Shown here one piece after another: positions 52,641 through 61,428 of a DNA stretch of 64,000 nucleotides. The translations under genes and the position numbers were made by a program. The stretch spans positions 26,507 to 90,506 of the forward strand of contig JAERSO010000017.1 in assembly GCA_016845585.1 (NCBI GenBank), in the 5' to 3' direction. Each line of letters starts with the position of its first letter. Position 1 is the first letter of the stretch. Below the pieces are notes generated by a model. The model worked only from the letters and a program-made list of their open reading frames with translations. It did no database searches and had not been told where the DNA came from. This DNA is from Acidimicrobiaceae bacterium (GTDB lineage Bacteria > Actinomycetota > Acidimicrobiia > Acidimicrobiales > Aldehydirespiratoraceae).

Positions 52641-53681
52641 TCAGCCGAGGTTGGGGCGCACCAGGACCTTCACATGGTTCTCCGGCTCGGCGAGATCAGT
52701 GAAGGCCTGGGGCACGTCATCGAGGCCGACCTCGCCGGTGATCAACGTCGATCCGTCGATTCGGCCCTCGGCGAGATTGTGCAGCGACGCCGCGAATTCC
52801 TCGGGGGTCCAGCCGAGCACGAACTGGATGTTGAGCCGCTTGTAGATGCCGAACGATGGTCGGAACGAATCAGGCGGCATACACACGCCGGCCACGACGA
52901 CCTGGGAGTGCTCCGGGGCGATCTGCATGAGCCCGTCGATCATGCCCGGCACCCCGACGGCGTCGAACAACACCGGTGGGACCGTGCCATCGCCGGCCTC
53001 TCGCCAGCCATCGATCAGGTCTTCGCGGGCGGGATTGATGACCTTACTGGCGCCCATCCGGGCGGCGACTGCACGACGGGTGGGGGAGAAGTCGGATGCG
53101 ATGATCGCCTCGACTCCCATCACGCGCAGTGCGGCGATGATGGCCAGACCGACCGGACCGGCACCGGCGACGAGCGCGATGCCGTCCCGAGTGATCCTCG
53201 ACTGGTTGACGGCCTGGAGGCCGACGGCCATCGGCTCGCTGAGCGCCGCAACGGCAGGGTCGAGTCCGTTGGGGATGGGGAGGAGCGCAAGCGGGCTGAC
53301 CAGGACCTGTTCGCTGTAGCCGCCGGGATAGGTGTTGCTGTAACCGGTGACCACGCGGCCCTCGGGGGTCTCGAGGAACGGCATGGCCGCGAACTCGGCA
53401 CCCTCCTGGATGCCCTCGACTCCCGCTCCGGTGGCGAGGATTCGGCAGGAGAACTCATGACCCATGACGAAGCCCTGGGCCAGGTCGAGCGAGCCGAAGG
53501 CGCCCGGCGAGCCCGACGCGATGGCCGTTTCGACCATGTCATGGGCGTGGTCCACGGTGTGGAGGTCCGACCCACAGATCCCGCAGGCGATCGGCTCGAC
53601 CAGGACCTGGCCGGGACCAGGGGTCAGGTCGGGGAGCTGCTCCACATGGAGCGCTCCGTCTCGCAGGACTGCTGCCTTCAT
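52641..53681 (-). CDS. zinc-type MDR dehydrogenase (Tdh/sorbitol dehydrogenase-like)
   Basis: A 346-residue medium-chain dehydrogenase. ACGICGSDLHTVDH and MGHEFSCRI supply catalytic zinc ligands. The structural-zinc cysteine loop is missing, replaced by a short FAAMPFLETPEGRVV stretch. The cofactor turn is AGAGPVGLAIIAAL. It should oxidise a secondary alcohol with NAD(P). Its start overlaps the stop of the LLM gene above as ATGA (53678-53681), so the pair is co-translated. Confidence 0.88.
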   Translation of the reverse strand: MKAAVLRDGALHVEQLPDLTPGPGQVLVEPIACGICGSDLHTVDHAHDMVETAIASGSPGAFGSLDLAQGFVMGHEFSCRILATGAGVEGIQEGAEFAAMPFLETPEGRVVTGYSNTYPGGYSEQVLVSPLALLPIPNGLDPAVAALSEPMAVGLQAVNQSRITRDGIALVAGAGPVGLAIIAALRVMGVEAIIASDFSPTRRAVAARMGASKVINPAREDLIDGWREAGDGTVPPVLFDAVGVPGMIDGLMQIAPEHSQVVVAGVCMPPDSFRPSFGIYKRLNIQFVLGWTPEEFAASLHNLAEGRIDGSTLITGEVGLDDVPQAFTDLAEPENHVKVLVRPNLG

Positions 53682-54898
53682 GAGTCCTGTGCCTCTGACG
53701 AGTGAGGGGTGAGCGACTGCTGACCGACGCCTGCCTCGGCGAGGGCGGCGGCGGCACGGTCGTTGTCCATGATCTTCGACACGATCGCCTGCCCGGCCCG
53801 CAGGAACGATTCCCGGTTCTCTCGCACCCAGTTCTGTGAGGCCCGCATCGGGTCGATGGCCCCCTGGATCTCGGGGATCACGTGACGAGCGATGAGGTCC
53901 CAGCTGCGGTGGGTGGCCTCCGGGTTGGCCCAGTCGTGAGCGAAGCTCAGCACCATGCCGAAGCCACCGCTGATCTCCTGCATCTGGCGGATGTTGGCGA
54001 TCAGATCGTCGGGCGTGCCGATCATCCCGGCCGATGTCTCGGGGTTGGCGTGGTACTCGATCGCTTCAGCAGTCGACCCGAACTCCTCGAGACCGGGCCG
54101 CTGCAACGTGGCGTAGTTGTACTCGTTGTGCCACCGCAGGAGACCGTGCTCGACGTCCTTGCGAGCCTGCTCTCGAGTCTCGGCGATGTGCGAGCTGAAG
54201 ACGATGCGCCAGTTCGCCCGATCGGCCGGGCGTCCACTCTCCTCGGCTGCCTCCTCGGCGAAGCTCCACTGGAGGGGAAGCGAGGCGAGTCCGGCCGTCG
54301 ACATCGAGCCGAGCGAGAGGACGCCGAGGCCGTGCTTGCCGGCCAGTGTCATGCCCGAGGGGCTGACCATCGAGGCCGTGGTCATGTGGACCTCGCGCTG
54401 GTACGGCAGGATCTGCAGTGCCGCGTCCCGAAGGGTGAACCACTCGGTCTCGCAACTGAACCTCTCGGCACCGGCAAGGAGCTTCTGGATGACGGGAATC
54501 GCCTCGTCCTGACGGTCGCGCAGCACCATCGGGTCGATGCCGAGCGTGTGGGCATCGGAGGGCAGGGCACCGGGGCCGGTGCCGAGGATCGCCCGGCCCC
54601 GGCTCATGTGATCGAGCTGCACGATCTTCTGGGCCACGTGGAACGGGTGGTGATACGGAATGGACGTGACCCCGGTGCCGAGGCCGATGCGATGTGTGCG
54701 CACGGCCGCAGCGGCGAGGAACATCTCAGGGGAGGCGATCGTCTCCCAACCGGTCGAGTGGTGCTCGCCACACCAGAACTCGTCGTAGCCGAGCTCGTCG
54801 AGGTGCTCGACGAGATCGAGGTCACGCTGGAGCTGAAGGGTGGGGCTCTCCCCCATCAGATGGTGGGGGGCCAGGAAGGCACCGAAGCGAAGGGACAT
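53678..54898 (-). CDS. LLM-class flavin-dependent monooxygenase (long form)
   Basis: A 406-residue luciferase-like protein, longer than the ~300-residue F420 types. FGAFLAPHHLMGES, YDEFWCGEHHSTGWE, VTSIPYHHPFHVAQKIVQLDHMS (split by the loop) and RAILGTGPGALPSD resemble bacterial-luciferase-type alkanal or alkane monooxygenases. ATG 54898 is preferred over 54937 because it starts at MSLRFGAF. It is translationally coupled to the dehydrogenase that follows, a plausible oxygenase-dehydrogenase pair. Confidence 0.87.
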   Translation of the reverse strand: MSLRFGAFLAPHHLMGESPTLQLQRDLDLVEHLDELGYDEFWCGEHHSTGWETIASPEMFLAAAAVRTHRIGLGTGVTSIPYHHPFHVAQKIVQLDHMSRGRAILGTGPGALPSDAHTLGIDPMVLRDRQDEAIPVIQKLLAGAERFSCETEWFTLRDAALQILPYQREVHMTTASMVSPSGMTLAGKHGLGVLSLGSMSTAGLASLPLQWSFAEEAAEESGRPADRANWRIVFSSHIAETREQARKDVEHGLLRWHNEYNYATLQRPGLEEFGSTAEAIEYHANPETSAGMIGTPDDLIANIRQMQEISGGFGMVLSFAHDWANPEATHRSWDLIARHVIPEIQGAIDPMRASQNWVRENRESFLRAGQAIVSKIMDNDRAAAALAEAGVGQQSLTPHSSEAQDS

Positions 54899-54949
54899 GG
54901 TGGCCGAAGGTAGAGGGTGATGCTTCGCGAGTGACAATCGGCGGGCGGT

Positions 54950-55699
54950 ATGGTCGGCGCCGTGACTTGGTGGGAAGCGATCTTGCTGGTGGTGGGCGGC
55001 ACGTTCGCCGGCGGTATCAACGCCGTCGCGGGAGGCGGATCCACGCTCACCGTGCCACTCCTCGTCTTGGCGGGTGTGCCGGGCAATAGTGCCAACGGTT
55101 CGAATCGGATCGGTGTCGTCACCTCGAACGCGGCGGCCGCGGGATCGTTCCGGCGTCTCGGTGTGGACGGGTTCGCCTCGGCCCTCCCAGTGCTCATCCC
55201 GGTGGTGGCGGGGTCGCTCACCGGCTCGCTGGCCATCAGCCGCCTGACCGACGAGACCTTCGAAACCGTCTTCGGTCTGTTGATGATCCCGCTGATCATC
55301 ATGTCGATTCGCAAGCCCAAGTTCCGCACCGATGGTGAGACGTGGAGTCGTTCGGTCACCTCAGCGGTGTTCTTCGGCATCGGGATCTACGGCGGCGCCG
55401 TTCAGGCCGGCGTCGGCTTGGTGCTGCTCGCTGCGCTGACCCGAGCCGGCTTCGACCTGGTCAAGGCCAACAGCATCAAGGTGATCGTCATCCTGACGAT
55501 GACGCTCGTGGCACTACCGGTGTTCATCGTGCAGGGCAAGGTTCACTGGCTCCCCGCGCTCGTTCTCGCCGTCGGCTTCACCGCGGGTGGTTGGATCGGC
55601 GCCCACGTCGCCGTCCGTGGTGGCGAGAAGGTCATCCGGATCGTGATGGTGTTGGCGTCGATCGCGCTGGCGGCCAAGCTGCTCGGCGTGTTCGGCTGA
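54950..55699 (+). CDS. TauE/SafE-family membrane transporter
   Basis: A 249-residue protein with about eight hydrophobic segments. GGTFAGGINAVAGGGSTLTVP and the second-half copy GAVQAGVGLVLLAAL are the duplicated TauE/SafE motifs. Members export sulfite, sulfoacetate or other organosulfur anions. A GTG at 54962 is an alternative start. Divergent from the LLM/dehydrogenase pair, with only 51 bases between, so they may share control. Confidence 0.88.
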   Translation: MVGAVTWWEAILLVVGGTFAGGINAVAGGGSTLTVPLLVLAGVPGNSANGSNRIGVVTSNAAAAGSFRRLGVDGFASALPVLIPVVAGSLTGSLAISRLTDETFETVFGLLMIPLIIMSIRKPKFRTDGETWSRSVTSAVFFGIGIYGGAVQAGVGLVLLAALTRAGFDLVKANSIKVIVILTMTLVALPVFIVQGKVHWLPALVLAVGFTAGGWIGAHVAVRGGEKVIRIVMVLASIALAAKLLGVFG

Positions 55700-55729
55700 G
55701 TCTCACCGCTGAGTCCTATAGTCGCCGAC

Positions 55730-56098
55730 ATGGCACTCATCTCCGAGCTCGATCATCTCAACATCCAGACCGCTCGCCTCGACGAGACGATCGCGTTCTT
55801 CGAGGACATCTTCGATCTGGAGAACCGACCGGAGGACCGACCTGACTTCGGGTTTCCGGGAGCCTGGCTCTTCGCCGGTGATCGAGCGCTGGTTCACCTC
55901 GTCGAAACCGATGATCCCGGCAAGGCCAGCGGCCCCCTCGAGCACGTGGCCTTCTTCAGCCGTGACTTCGACGGAATCGTGGCGCGGCTGGAGGAACGTG
56001 GCATCAAACACCGCACGACGGTGATCCCCGGCTCGACGGTGCGCCAGATCTTCGTCCGTGAACCGAACGGTGCTCGGCTCGAAGTGAGCTGTCACTGA
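55730..56098 (+). CDS. VOC-superfamily (glyoxalase/dioxygenase-fold) protein
   Basis: A 122-residue single-domain VOC protein. SELDHLNIQTARLDETIAFF and LEHVAFFSRDFDGIVARLEE are the paired beta-alpha-beta motifs; metal ligand candidates are His in LDHLN, His in LEHVAF and Glu in ARLEVSC. It could be an isomerase, dioxygenase or resistance protein. It follows the TauE gene by 30 bases and may be in the same transcript. Confidence 0.85.
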   Translation: MALISELDHLNIQTARLDETIAFFEDIFDLENRPEDRPDFGFPGAWLFAGDRALVHLVETDDPGKASGPLEHVAFFSRDFDGIVARLEERGIKHRTTVIPGSTVRQIFVREPNGARLEVSCH

Positions 56099-56166
56099 TC
56101 CTTCCGGTACCTGAAGTATCGTTCTGCCCTGGCCTCGGACACGGGTGCCTCTGACAGGATGTGGGT

Positions 56167-57846
56167 ATGAGCGAAGCCTCCGATCCGCGAGTTGATGCGC
56201 TCGAGGCTCGGGTCGCGCATCTGGAGGCCGAGGTTGCGCGTCTGACGGTGCCGGCACCGTCTTCGTCCGTGTCCCAGCCGCCCCCGCCCGAGCCGGGTGC
56301 CCGCCTCGACCTGCCGGCGACCCGGACGCCGTCGTCACCCGTCGAGAAGCCGGTCTCCAAGTGGGCCGAGCGTCGAAAGGTCCAGGTCGACAGCGAGACG
56401 ATTCTGAAGTGGGGAGGCGTTGCGCTCGTCGTCCTCGCCGTCGGCTTCGCCGTGAGCACCGCGATCAGCCGGGGCTGGATCGGGCCCGAGCTCCAGCTCG
56501 CGGGGGCGATCGCGCTGTCGCTGGCACTGGTCGCTGGCGGATGGCGTCTCCGTTCGACGCGACTCCCGTGGACCCACGCCCTCTGCTCGGGCGGCGCGGC
56601 GGCCCTGTTCGCCACCGCGGCATCGAACCTGTTCGTCGATCAGACGAGCACGGACGCCGCCTATGTCGCGACCCTGGTCGTCGGCCTCCTCGGATTCGTG
56701 CTGGCCCGCTTCGTGCCGTCGCAGTGGGTGGGGGTCGTGACGCTGACCGGCGGTGTGACCGGATGGTTGGTCATCGGGGAGGCCGAGCCCCCGTTTGTCA
56801 TGACCTCGATCTGCCTCGTCGCGGCGTTCTCGATCTCGATCGCGCTGGCGGTCGAACGTGACTGGTTCGGCTTGCGGCTCCTGGCTCACATCGTCGGCTT
56901 GATCGGCACGATGTGGCTGGGTGGCGTTGCCGACACGAGCGGCGAGCAGGTCTGGACGATCGCCGTCGGCGCGGGCGTTGCGGTCTCGCTGCTCTCGGTG
57001 CCGAGCCGAGGGTCGCTCGTGTCGCTCTGGCAGCAGCTCGAGGTTCAGCTCTCGGCGGTCCTCGCCCCGTGGGTCTTCGTGACCGTGGGGATGACGTTCG
57101 AAGTCGACAGTGGCACCTCCGTCGGTGCCGTCGGCCTGGTCGCCGGGGCGGCGGTTGCCGTCATCGCCGTCGCCATCCGGTCGAGAATCCTGCTTCCGCA
57201 CTTCGTGTCGCTCCTCCTCGGCGCAAGCGTCTCGATCTCCATCGGCGTCGCGGCGATGGCCAACACCGAAGCGGCCTTCGTCGCCATCGCGCTCCAAGGT
57301 GCCGGGTTGGTCGTGCTCGCGCGCACGCTCGAGAACAGCATCCGGGTGTACATCAATGCCGCCGTGCTCCTCCTCATCGGCGTCTTCTTCGCTCTGATCG
57401 ATGGCATCGATGCGTGGTCGGTCGACACCGACCTCGGTGAGGACGTGGCGCGGCTCGGGGTCATCGTCGCCGTCGGTCTCGGGATCTGGTTCACCAGGCA
57501 ACGAGACGTTCAGCGGTTCGCGTCCATCATCGTGCTCGGGCTGTTTCTCATCTGGCTCGGATCGGTGCTCGTGCACGTCCCCGAGGGCCAGGCCGCCGTG
57601 TCTGTCTCCTGGGCGATCGTCGGCATCTCGATCCTCGTGGCCGGTGCGGTGCGCAAAGTGCCCGACCTCGGCACCGTCGGCCTGGCCGTCATCGGCCTCA
57701 CCGTCGCCAAGCTGCTCATCGTCGATATGCGCGAGGTCGACACGCTCTGGCGAGCAGGCCTGTTCCTGGTCGTGGGTCTCGGCATCATGCGACTCGGGTT
57801 CCTGCTTCCCCGGCTCACGGGCGCGGAGTCGGGAGACGGCGACTAG
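56167..57846 (+). CDS. DUF2339-family polytopic membrane protein
   Basis: A 559-residue protein. A short coiled coil (VDALEARVAHLEAEVARL) and a proline-rich linker precede about 15 closely spaced hydrophobic helices, the usual DUF2339 layout. LKWGGVALVVLAVGFAVS begins the membrane part. No enzyme motif is visible; the family is uncharacterised. ATG 56167 is preferred over a GTG at 56161. A very long open frame on the other strand over this gene is a codon-bias shadow. Confidence 0.85.
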   Translation: MSEASDPRVDALEARVAHLEAEVARLTVPAPSSSVSQPPPPEPGARLDLPATRTPSSPVEKPVSKWAERRKVQVDSETILKWGGVALVVLAVGFAVSTAISRGWIGPELQLAGAIALSLALVAGGWRLRSTRLPWTHALCSGGAAALFATAASNLFVDQTSTDAAYVATLVVGLLGFVLARFVPSQWVGVVTLTGGVTGWLVIGEAEPPFVMTSICLVAAFSISIALAVERDWFGLRLLAHIVGLIGTMWLGGVADTSGEQVWTIAVGAGVAVSLLSVPSRGSLVSLWQQLEVQLSAVLAPWVFVTVGMTFEVDSGTSVGAVGLVAGAAVAVIAVAIRSRILLPHFVSLLLGASVSISIGVAAMANTEAAFVAIALQGAGLVVLARTLENSIRVYINAAVLLLIGVFFALIDGIDAWSVDTDLGEDVARLGVIVAVGLGIWFTRQRDVQRFASIIVLGLFLIWLGSVLVHVPEGQAAVSVSWAIVGISILVAGAVRKVPDLGTVGLAVIGLTVAKLLIVDMREVDTLWRAGLFLVVGLGIMRLGFLLPRLTGAESGDGD

Positions 57847-57888
57847 CTGGACGGGCGCAACCTCACCCGAGATGCGAAGCTGTCGGCC

Positions 57889-58794
57889 ATGACCGGCACC
57901 GTTCACATCCTGCAGCTGTCCGACACGCACTTCCTCGAGGACGGCGTCGACCCGGAGGGTGGAGCGGCGTACGACACGTCCGAAGCCTTCGATGCAGTGC
58001 TCGGCCACATCGGAGACCACGGCCATCTCGACATGGTGGTGGTGACCGGCGACGTGGCCGACCATGGCGGCGCCGCCGAGTATCGCAAGGCCGCCGAGGC
58101 ATTCTCCCAGTTTCAGGTGCCGGTCAACGTGTGCCCGGGCAACCATGACTTCGACGCCGTGTTCGCCGCGGGGATGGCCCGGCCCGGCATCAGCACCTCG
58201 CGCGTCATCGAGGTCGGATCCTGGGCGTTCCTGTTCGTCGACTCCAGCGCAGGCACGATGCTCGACCAGGACAACGGACTGCGGATCGACCCACCCGGCA
58301 CCGATCGACTCCGCACGCACGGCTCGCTCGGTGCCCGCGAAACCGCGTGGGTCCACCAGATGTGCGAGACGACGAGCGCCGAGCACGTTTTCGTGTGGTT
58401 GCATCATCCTCCACAGCCGCCGGTCCCGATGTGTCGTGACGACGCCTACGCCGCGGAGTGGCATGCGATCCTGAACGCCCACACCAAGATCCGTGGGCTC
58501 GGTGGCGGCCACACCCACATCCCCGACGACTACGAACTGATGGGTCGGCCGGTGTTCGTGTCGCCGTCGTTCAAGAACAATTTCTTCCTCGACCCCCAGA
58601 CCTGGCTGCCGCCCGGCTATCGCACGTATGAGTTCGCGGCCGACGGCTCGATCGCGAGCGAGGTGCAACTGGTGGACGACGAGCGCTGGCCGCGCCACCC
58701 GTTCGGGAGCCTGTTGGGTTCGTTGTTCAATGGGGAGATCACCTTCTCCGAGTTGGACGAGATCATCGCCCGCCGCAGCGCGGCGAACGACTGA
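57889..58794 (+). CDS. calcineurin-like metallophosphoesterase (CpdA-type)
   Basis: A 301-residue enzyme with the full dinuclear-metal set: LQLSDTHFLED, VVTGDVADHGG, VCPGNHDFDAVF, WLHHPPQPP and GGGHTHIPDDYEL. This order matches class III cyclic-nucleotide phosphodiesterases such as CpdA, though other phosphomono- or diesters are possible. The next gene starts two bases after its stop, so it is probably cotranscribed with the LLM gene. Confidence 0.9.
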   Translation: MTGTVHILQLSDTHFLEDGVDPEGGAAYDTSEAFDAVLGHIGDHGHLDMVVVTGDVADHGGAAEYRKAAEAFSQFQVPVNVCPGNHDFDAVFAAGMARPGISTSRVIEVGSWAFLFVDSSAGTMLDQDNGLRIDPPGTDRLRTHGSLGARETAWVHQMCETTSAEHVFVWLHHPPQPPVPMCRDDAYAAEWHAILNAHTKIRGLGGGHTHIPDDYELMGRPVFVSPSFKNNFFLDPQTWLPPGYRTYEFAADGSIASEVQLVDDERWPRHPFGSLLGSLFNGEITFSELDEIIARRSAAND

Positions 58795-58796
58795 CG

Positions 58797-59873
58797 ATGG
58801 ACGTCGGTCTCCAACTCATCTTCACGTCCTACGGCTGGGACGACCTCTCCGACGCCGACGTCTACCTGCAGGAGACCGAGTTGGCGCTGATGGCGGAAGA
58901 ACTCGGCTTCGACTGCATCTGGCCGACCGAACACCACTTCCGCGACTACTCGTTCTGCCCCGACAACATCGAGTTCCTCGCGTACATCGCAGGCCGCACC
59001 GAGCGCATCGACCTCGGCACCGCCGCGGTCATCCTGCCGTGGAACGATCCACTGCGCGTCGCCGAGAAGATCGTGATGCTCGACCATCTGTCCGGCGGTC
59101 GAGCCCGGCTCGGGATGGGGCGAGGTCTGTCCCGTCACGAATTCGACGGGTTCGCGTCGATCGACATGGCGGAGTCTCGTTCCCGTTTCGACGAGGCGTC
59201 GCTGATGATCGTCGAGGCGATCGAGACCGGGTTCATCGCGGGTGACGGGCCGCACTACCCACAGGTACGCAAGGAGATCCGGCCGCGTCCGCTCGAAACC
59301 TTCCGCGATCGCCTGTATGCCGTGGCGAACTCGTCTGACTCGGTGGCGGCGTGCGCTGCCGCCGGCGCCCAGATGATCATGTTCGCCGAGGCGCATTGGG
59401 AGAAGCGACTCCCGTCCATCGAGAGTCATCGCGAGCAGTTCGCGGCCGCTCATGGTCGTCCCGCACCGGGACCACTGACCGCAGATTTCACATTCTGCCA
59501 CGAGGATCCGTCGGTGGCGAAAGAGGTCGCCGAGGAGGCGTTGGCGAGCTACCTGGCCAGCCTTCTCGATCACTACGAACTCGACGGCGACCATCTCCAG
59601 GACATCGAGGGTTACCGGGGCTACGGCAAGCAGGCGGCATGGCTCCAGGAGAAGGGCTTCGGCAAGTACGTCGAGGGCTTCCAGGCCGCGAATGCCTACG
59701 GCACGCCCGGCCAGATGATCGACCGGTTCCGCGAGCGTCACGACGTGATCGGCCCGTTCGAACTGGCCACCTGCTTTCGTTTCGGTGGCATCGATTTCGA
59801 CGCAGCCAAGGCGAGCATGCGCCTCTTCGCCGAAGAGGTCATGCCCGAGGTGCGCAGCTGGCACTCTCGATGA
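58797..59873 (+). CDS. LLM-class flavin-dependent oxidoreductase
   Basis: A 358-residue luciferase-like protein. FDCIWPTEHHFRDYSFCPDN, AVILPWNDPLRVAEKIVMLD and RARLGMGRGLSRHEFDGF are characteristic of the long flavin-type LLM branch. It starts two bases after the phosphoesterase. Its last codons lie in the left arm of a 17-bp perfect inverted repeat. The next LLM gene could be coupled via ATGA at 59870-59873. Confidence 0.87.
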   Translation: MDVGLQLIFTSYGWDDLSDADVYLQETELALMAEELGFDCIWPTEHHFRDYSFCPDNIEFLAYIAGRTERIDLGTAAVILPWNDPLRVAEKIVMLDHLSGGRARLGMGRGLSRHEFDGFASIDMAESRSRFDEASLMIVEAIETGFIAGDGPHYPQVRKEIRPRPLETFRDRLYAVANSSDSVAACAAAGAQMIMFAEAHWEKRLPSIESHREQFAAAHGRPAPGPLTADFTFCHEDPSVAKEVAEEALASYLASLLDHYELDGDHLQDIEGYRGYGKQAAWLQEKGFGKYVEGFQAANAYGTPGQMIDRFRERHDVIGPFELATCFRFGGIDFDAAKASMRLFAEEVMPEVRSWHSR

Positions 59874-59902
59874 GCAACCAATTGATTGCTCATCGAGAGT
59901 GC
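59861..59902 (+). repeat. 17-bp perfect inverted repeat (hairpin) spanning a stop codon
   Basis: GCACTCTCGATGAGCAA (59861-59877) and TTGCTCATCGAGAGTGC (59886-59902) pair perfectly around an eight-base AT-rich loop. The stop codon of the LLM gene (59871-59873) is inside the left arm. The right arm ends ten bases before the ATG at 59912. It may attenuate transcription or hide the next ribosome site, or be a template-switch duplication of the gene end. Confidence 0.75.
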
Positions 59903-59911
59903 AGTTCTCGG

Positions 59912-60868
59912 ATGCACGCTTCACCGACGAATCGTCCGTACCGCTTTGCGATTCAGGGCGGGTCGTTCGGGGACCCGGCGGCACTGGGCGAAGAGGTTCG
60001 TGCCATCGAAGCGATGGGGTACGACGAGTTCTACTCGTCTGACCACATCGGTCGGCCCGGCACCGCCGGGCGCAGCGGCAGCATGTTCGTGGTCGAACCG
60101 TTCAGCCCGCTGATCGTGGCCGCGCAGGCCTCGGAGCAGCTACGCGTCGGGCCGCTCGTTCTCAATGGAGAGTTCTACAACCCGGGTCTCCTGGCCCGTC
60201 ACGTGGCCACCGTCGACCGGCTCACCGGCGGTCGGCTGGTGCTCGGTCTCGGCACCGGGTTCGCGGTCGCCGAACACGATGCGATCGACATGCCGCTGCG
60301 GCCTCCTGGGCCGCGGGTGACTCGATTCGGCGAGCTGCTTCACATCCTCCGCGCACTCCTCGACGAGGGTGCCCTCACCTTCGACGGCGAGTACGAGTCG
60401 ATCGACATGGACGATCTCGGCGTTGAGCCGCTGCAGGAGCGGGTGCCGTTCCTCGTCGGTGGGAACGGCCGACGGCTGATCGAGCTGGCCGGCCGGTATG
60501 CCGACATCTTCCAGTTCACCGGCCTCACGTTCGGACCCGACGGATCCCCGGACGTGGCAGGCTTCGCGATGGACGCGCTCGAGGGTCGGGCTCGCTGGTT
60601 GAGCGAGGCCGCGGGTGATCGGGACTCCGAGATCGAGCGATCAGCGCTCGTGCAGGTGGCCGCGGTCGGTGACGGCTCGGCCGTCGACGGGTTCGCCGAA
60701 CGGACGGGGCTTTCGGTCGATGTGGCCGCGGCGGCACCCTTCGTGCTGGCGGGATCGGTCGAGCAGATCGTGGACAAGATCGAGGGTCTCCGAGAGACGC
60801 TCGGCATCACGCACTATGTCGTGCGCGATGCTGAGGGCTTCGCTCCCGTGGTTGATGCACTGACCTGA
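59912..60868 (+). CDS. LLM-class F420-dependent oxidoreductase
   Basis: About 318 residues from ATG 59912. YRFAIQGGSFGDP, YDEFYSSDHIGRPG, RLVLGLGTGFAVAEHDA and RVPFLVGGNGRRLIEL are the expected LLM features. An alternative ATG at 59870 would form an ATGA overlap with the previous gene but adds 14 residues encoded by the hairpin. DinB follows at 60898. Substrate unknown. Confidence 0.87.
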   Translation: MHASPTNRPYRFAIQGGSFGDPAALGEEVRAIEAMGYDEFYSSDHIGRPGTAGRSGSMFVVEPFSPLIVAAQASEQLRVGPLVLNGEFYNPGLLARHVATVDRLTGGRLVLGLGTGFAVAEHDAIDMPLRPPGPRVTRFGELLHILRALLDEGALTFDGEYESIDMDDLGVEPLQERVPFLVGGNGRRLIELAGRYADIFQFTGLTFGPDGSPDVAGFAMDALEGRARWLSEAAGDRDSEIERSALVQVAAVGDGSAVDGFAERTGLSVDVAAAAPFVLAGSVEQIVDKIEGLRETLGITHYVVRDAEGFAPVVDALT

Positions 60869-60897
60869 CATCGATACCCCGGCAATGGAGACCCTCG

Positions 60898-61428
60898 ATG
60901 AACCAACCCGTCCGACCGGCCACCGAGGTGTCCGATGTGATCCTCGACTCCATGGACTTCATGATGAGCCGCCTCGATGGGCTCACCGTCGAGGAGTATC
61001 TCTGGGAGCCGGTGGCGGGGATGTGGTCGGTTCGGCCGGACAGCGATGACGTGCCGACGGTGGACGGTGCCGGCGTGCGTGAGATCGATCCGCCCCCGGT
61101 GACGACGATCGCCTGGCGGCTCTGGCACATCGCCATCGACTGCCTGGACGACTACACCCGGCGATTCGGCGGCGATCAGAGCGATGCGTTGACCGTCTGG
61201 ACGCTCGACCCCTCGGAAGCCGTCGCGATCCTCCAGGACAAGTGGGACGGATACCGACGCACCGTCGCCGATCGGGACTGGTGGGAACCGCTCGGTGAGG
61301 ACTGGGAGTTCTGGTCGCAGCACTCCACTGCGGACATGGCGATGCACGCCAGCAATGAGCTCGTCCATCACGCCGCGGAGATCGCCACCTTGCGAGATCT
61401 GTACGCCGCAGAGAAAGATGCCTCATGA
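60898..61428 (+). CDS. DinB-like helical-bundle protein
   Basis: A 176-residue protein with the DinB_2/mycothiol-dependent-like four-helix pattern. A metal site may be formed by His in WRLWHIAIDCLDDY and the pair in NELVHHAAEIATLRDLY. Such proteins include thiol-dependent transferases and isomerases using mycothiol or bacillithiol. It overlaps the M20 amidohydrolase start as ATGA (61425-61428). Confidence 0.8.
   Translation: MNQPVRPATEVSDVILDSMDFMMSRLDGLTVEEYLWEPVAGMWSVRPDSDDVPTVDGAGVREIDPPPVTTIAWRLWHIAIDCLDDYTRRFGGDQSDALTVWTLDPSEAVAILQDKWDGYRRTVADRDWWEPLGEDWEFWSQHSTADMAMHASNELVHHAAEIATLRDLYAAEKDAS

Noticed and set aside
56335..58698. 787-residue open frame on the minus strand
   Set aside because: Lies opposite DUF2339 and phosphoesterase genes with clear motifs; its product is Arg/Gly/Asp/His-rich without family features, a codon-bias shadow.
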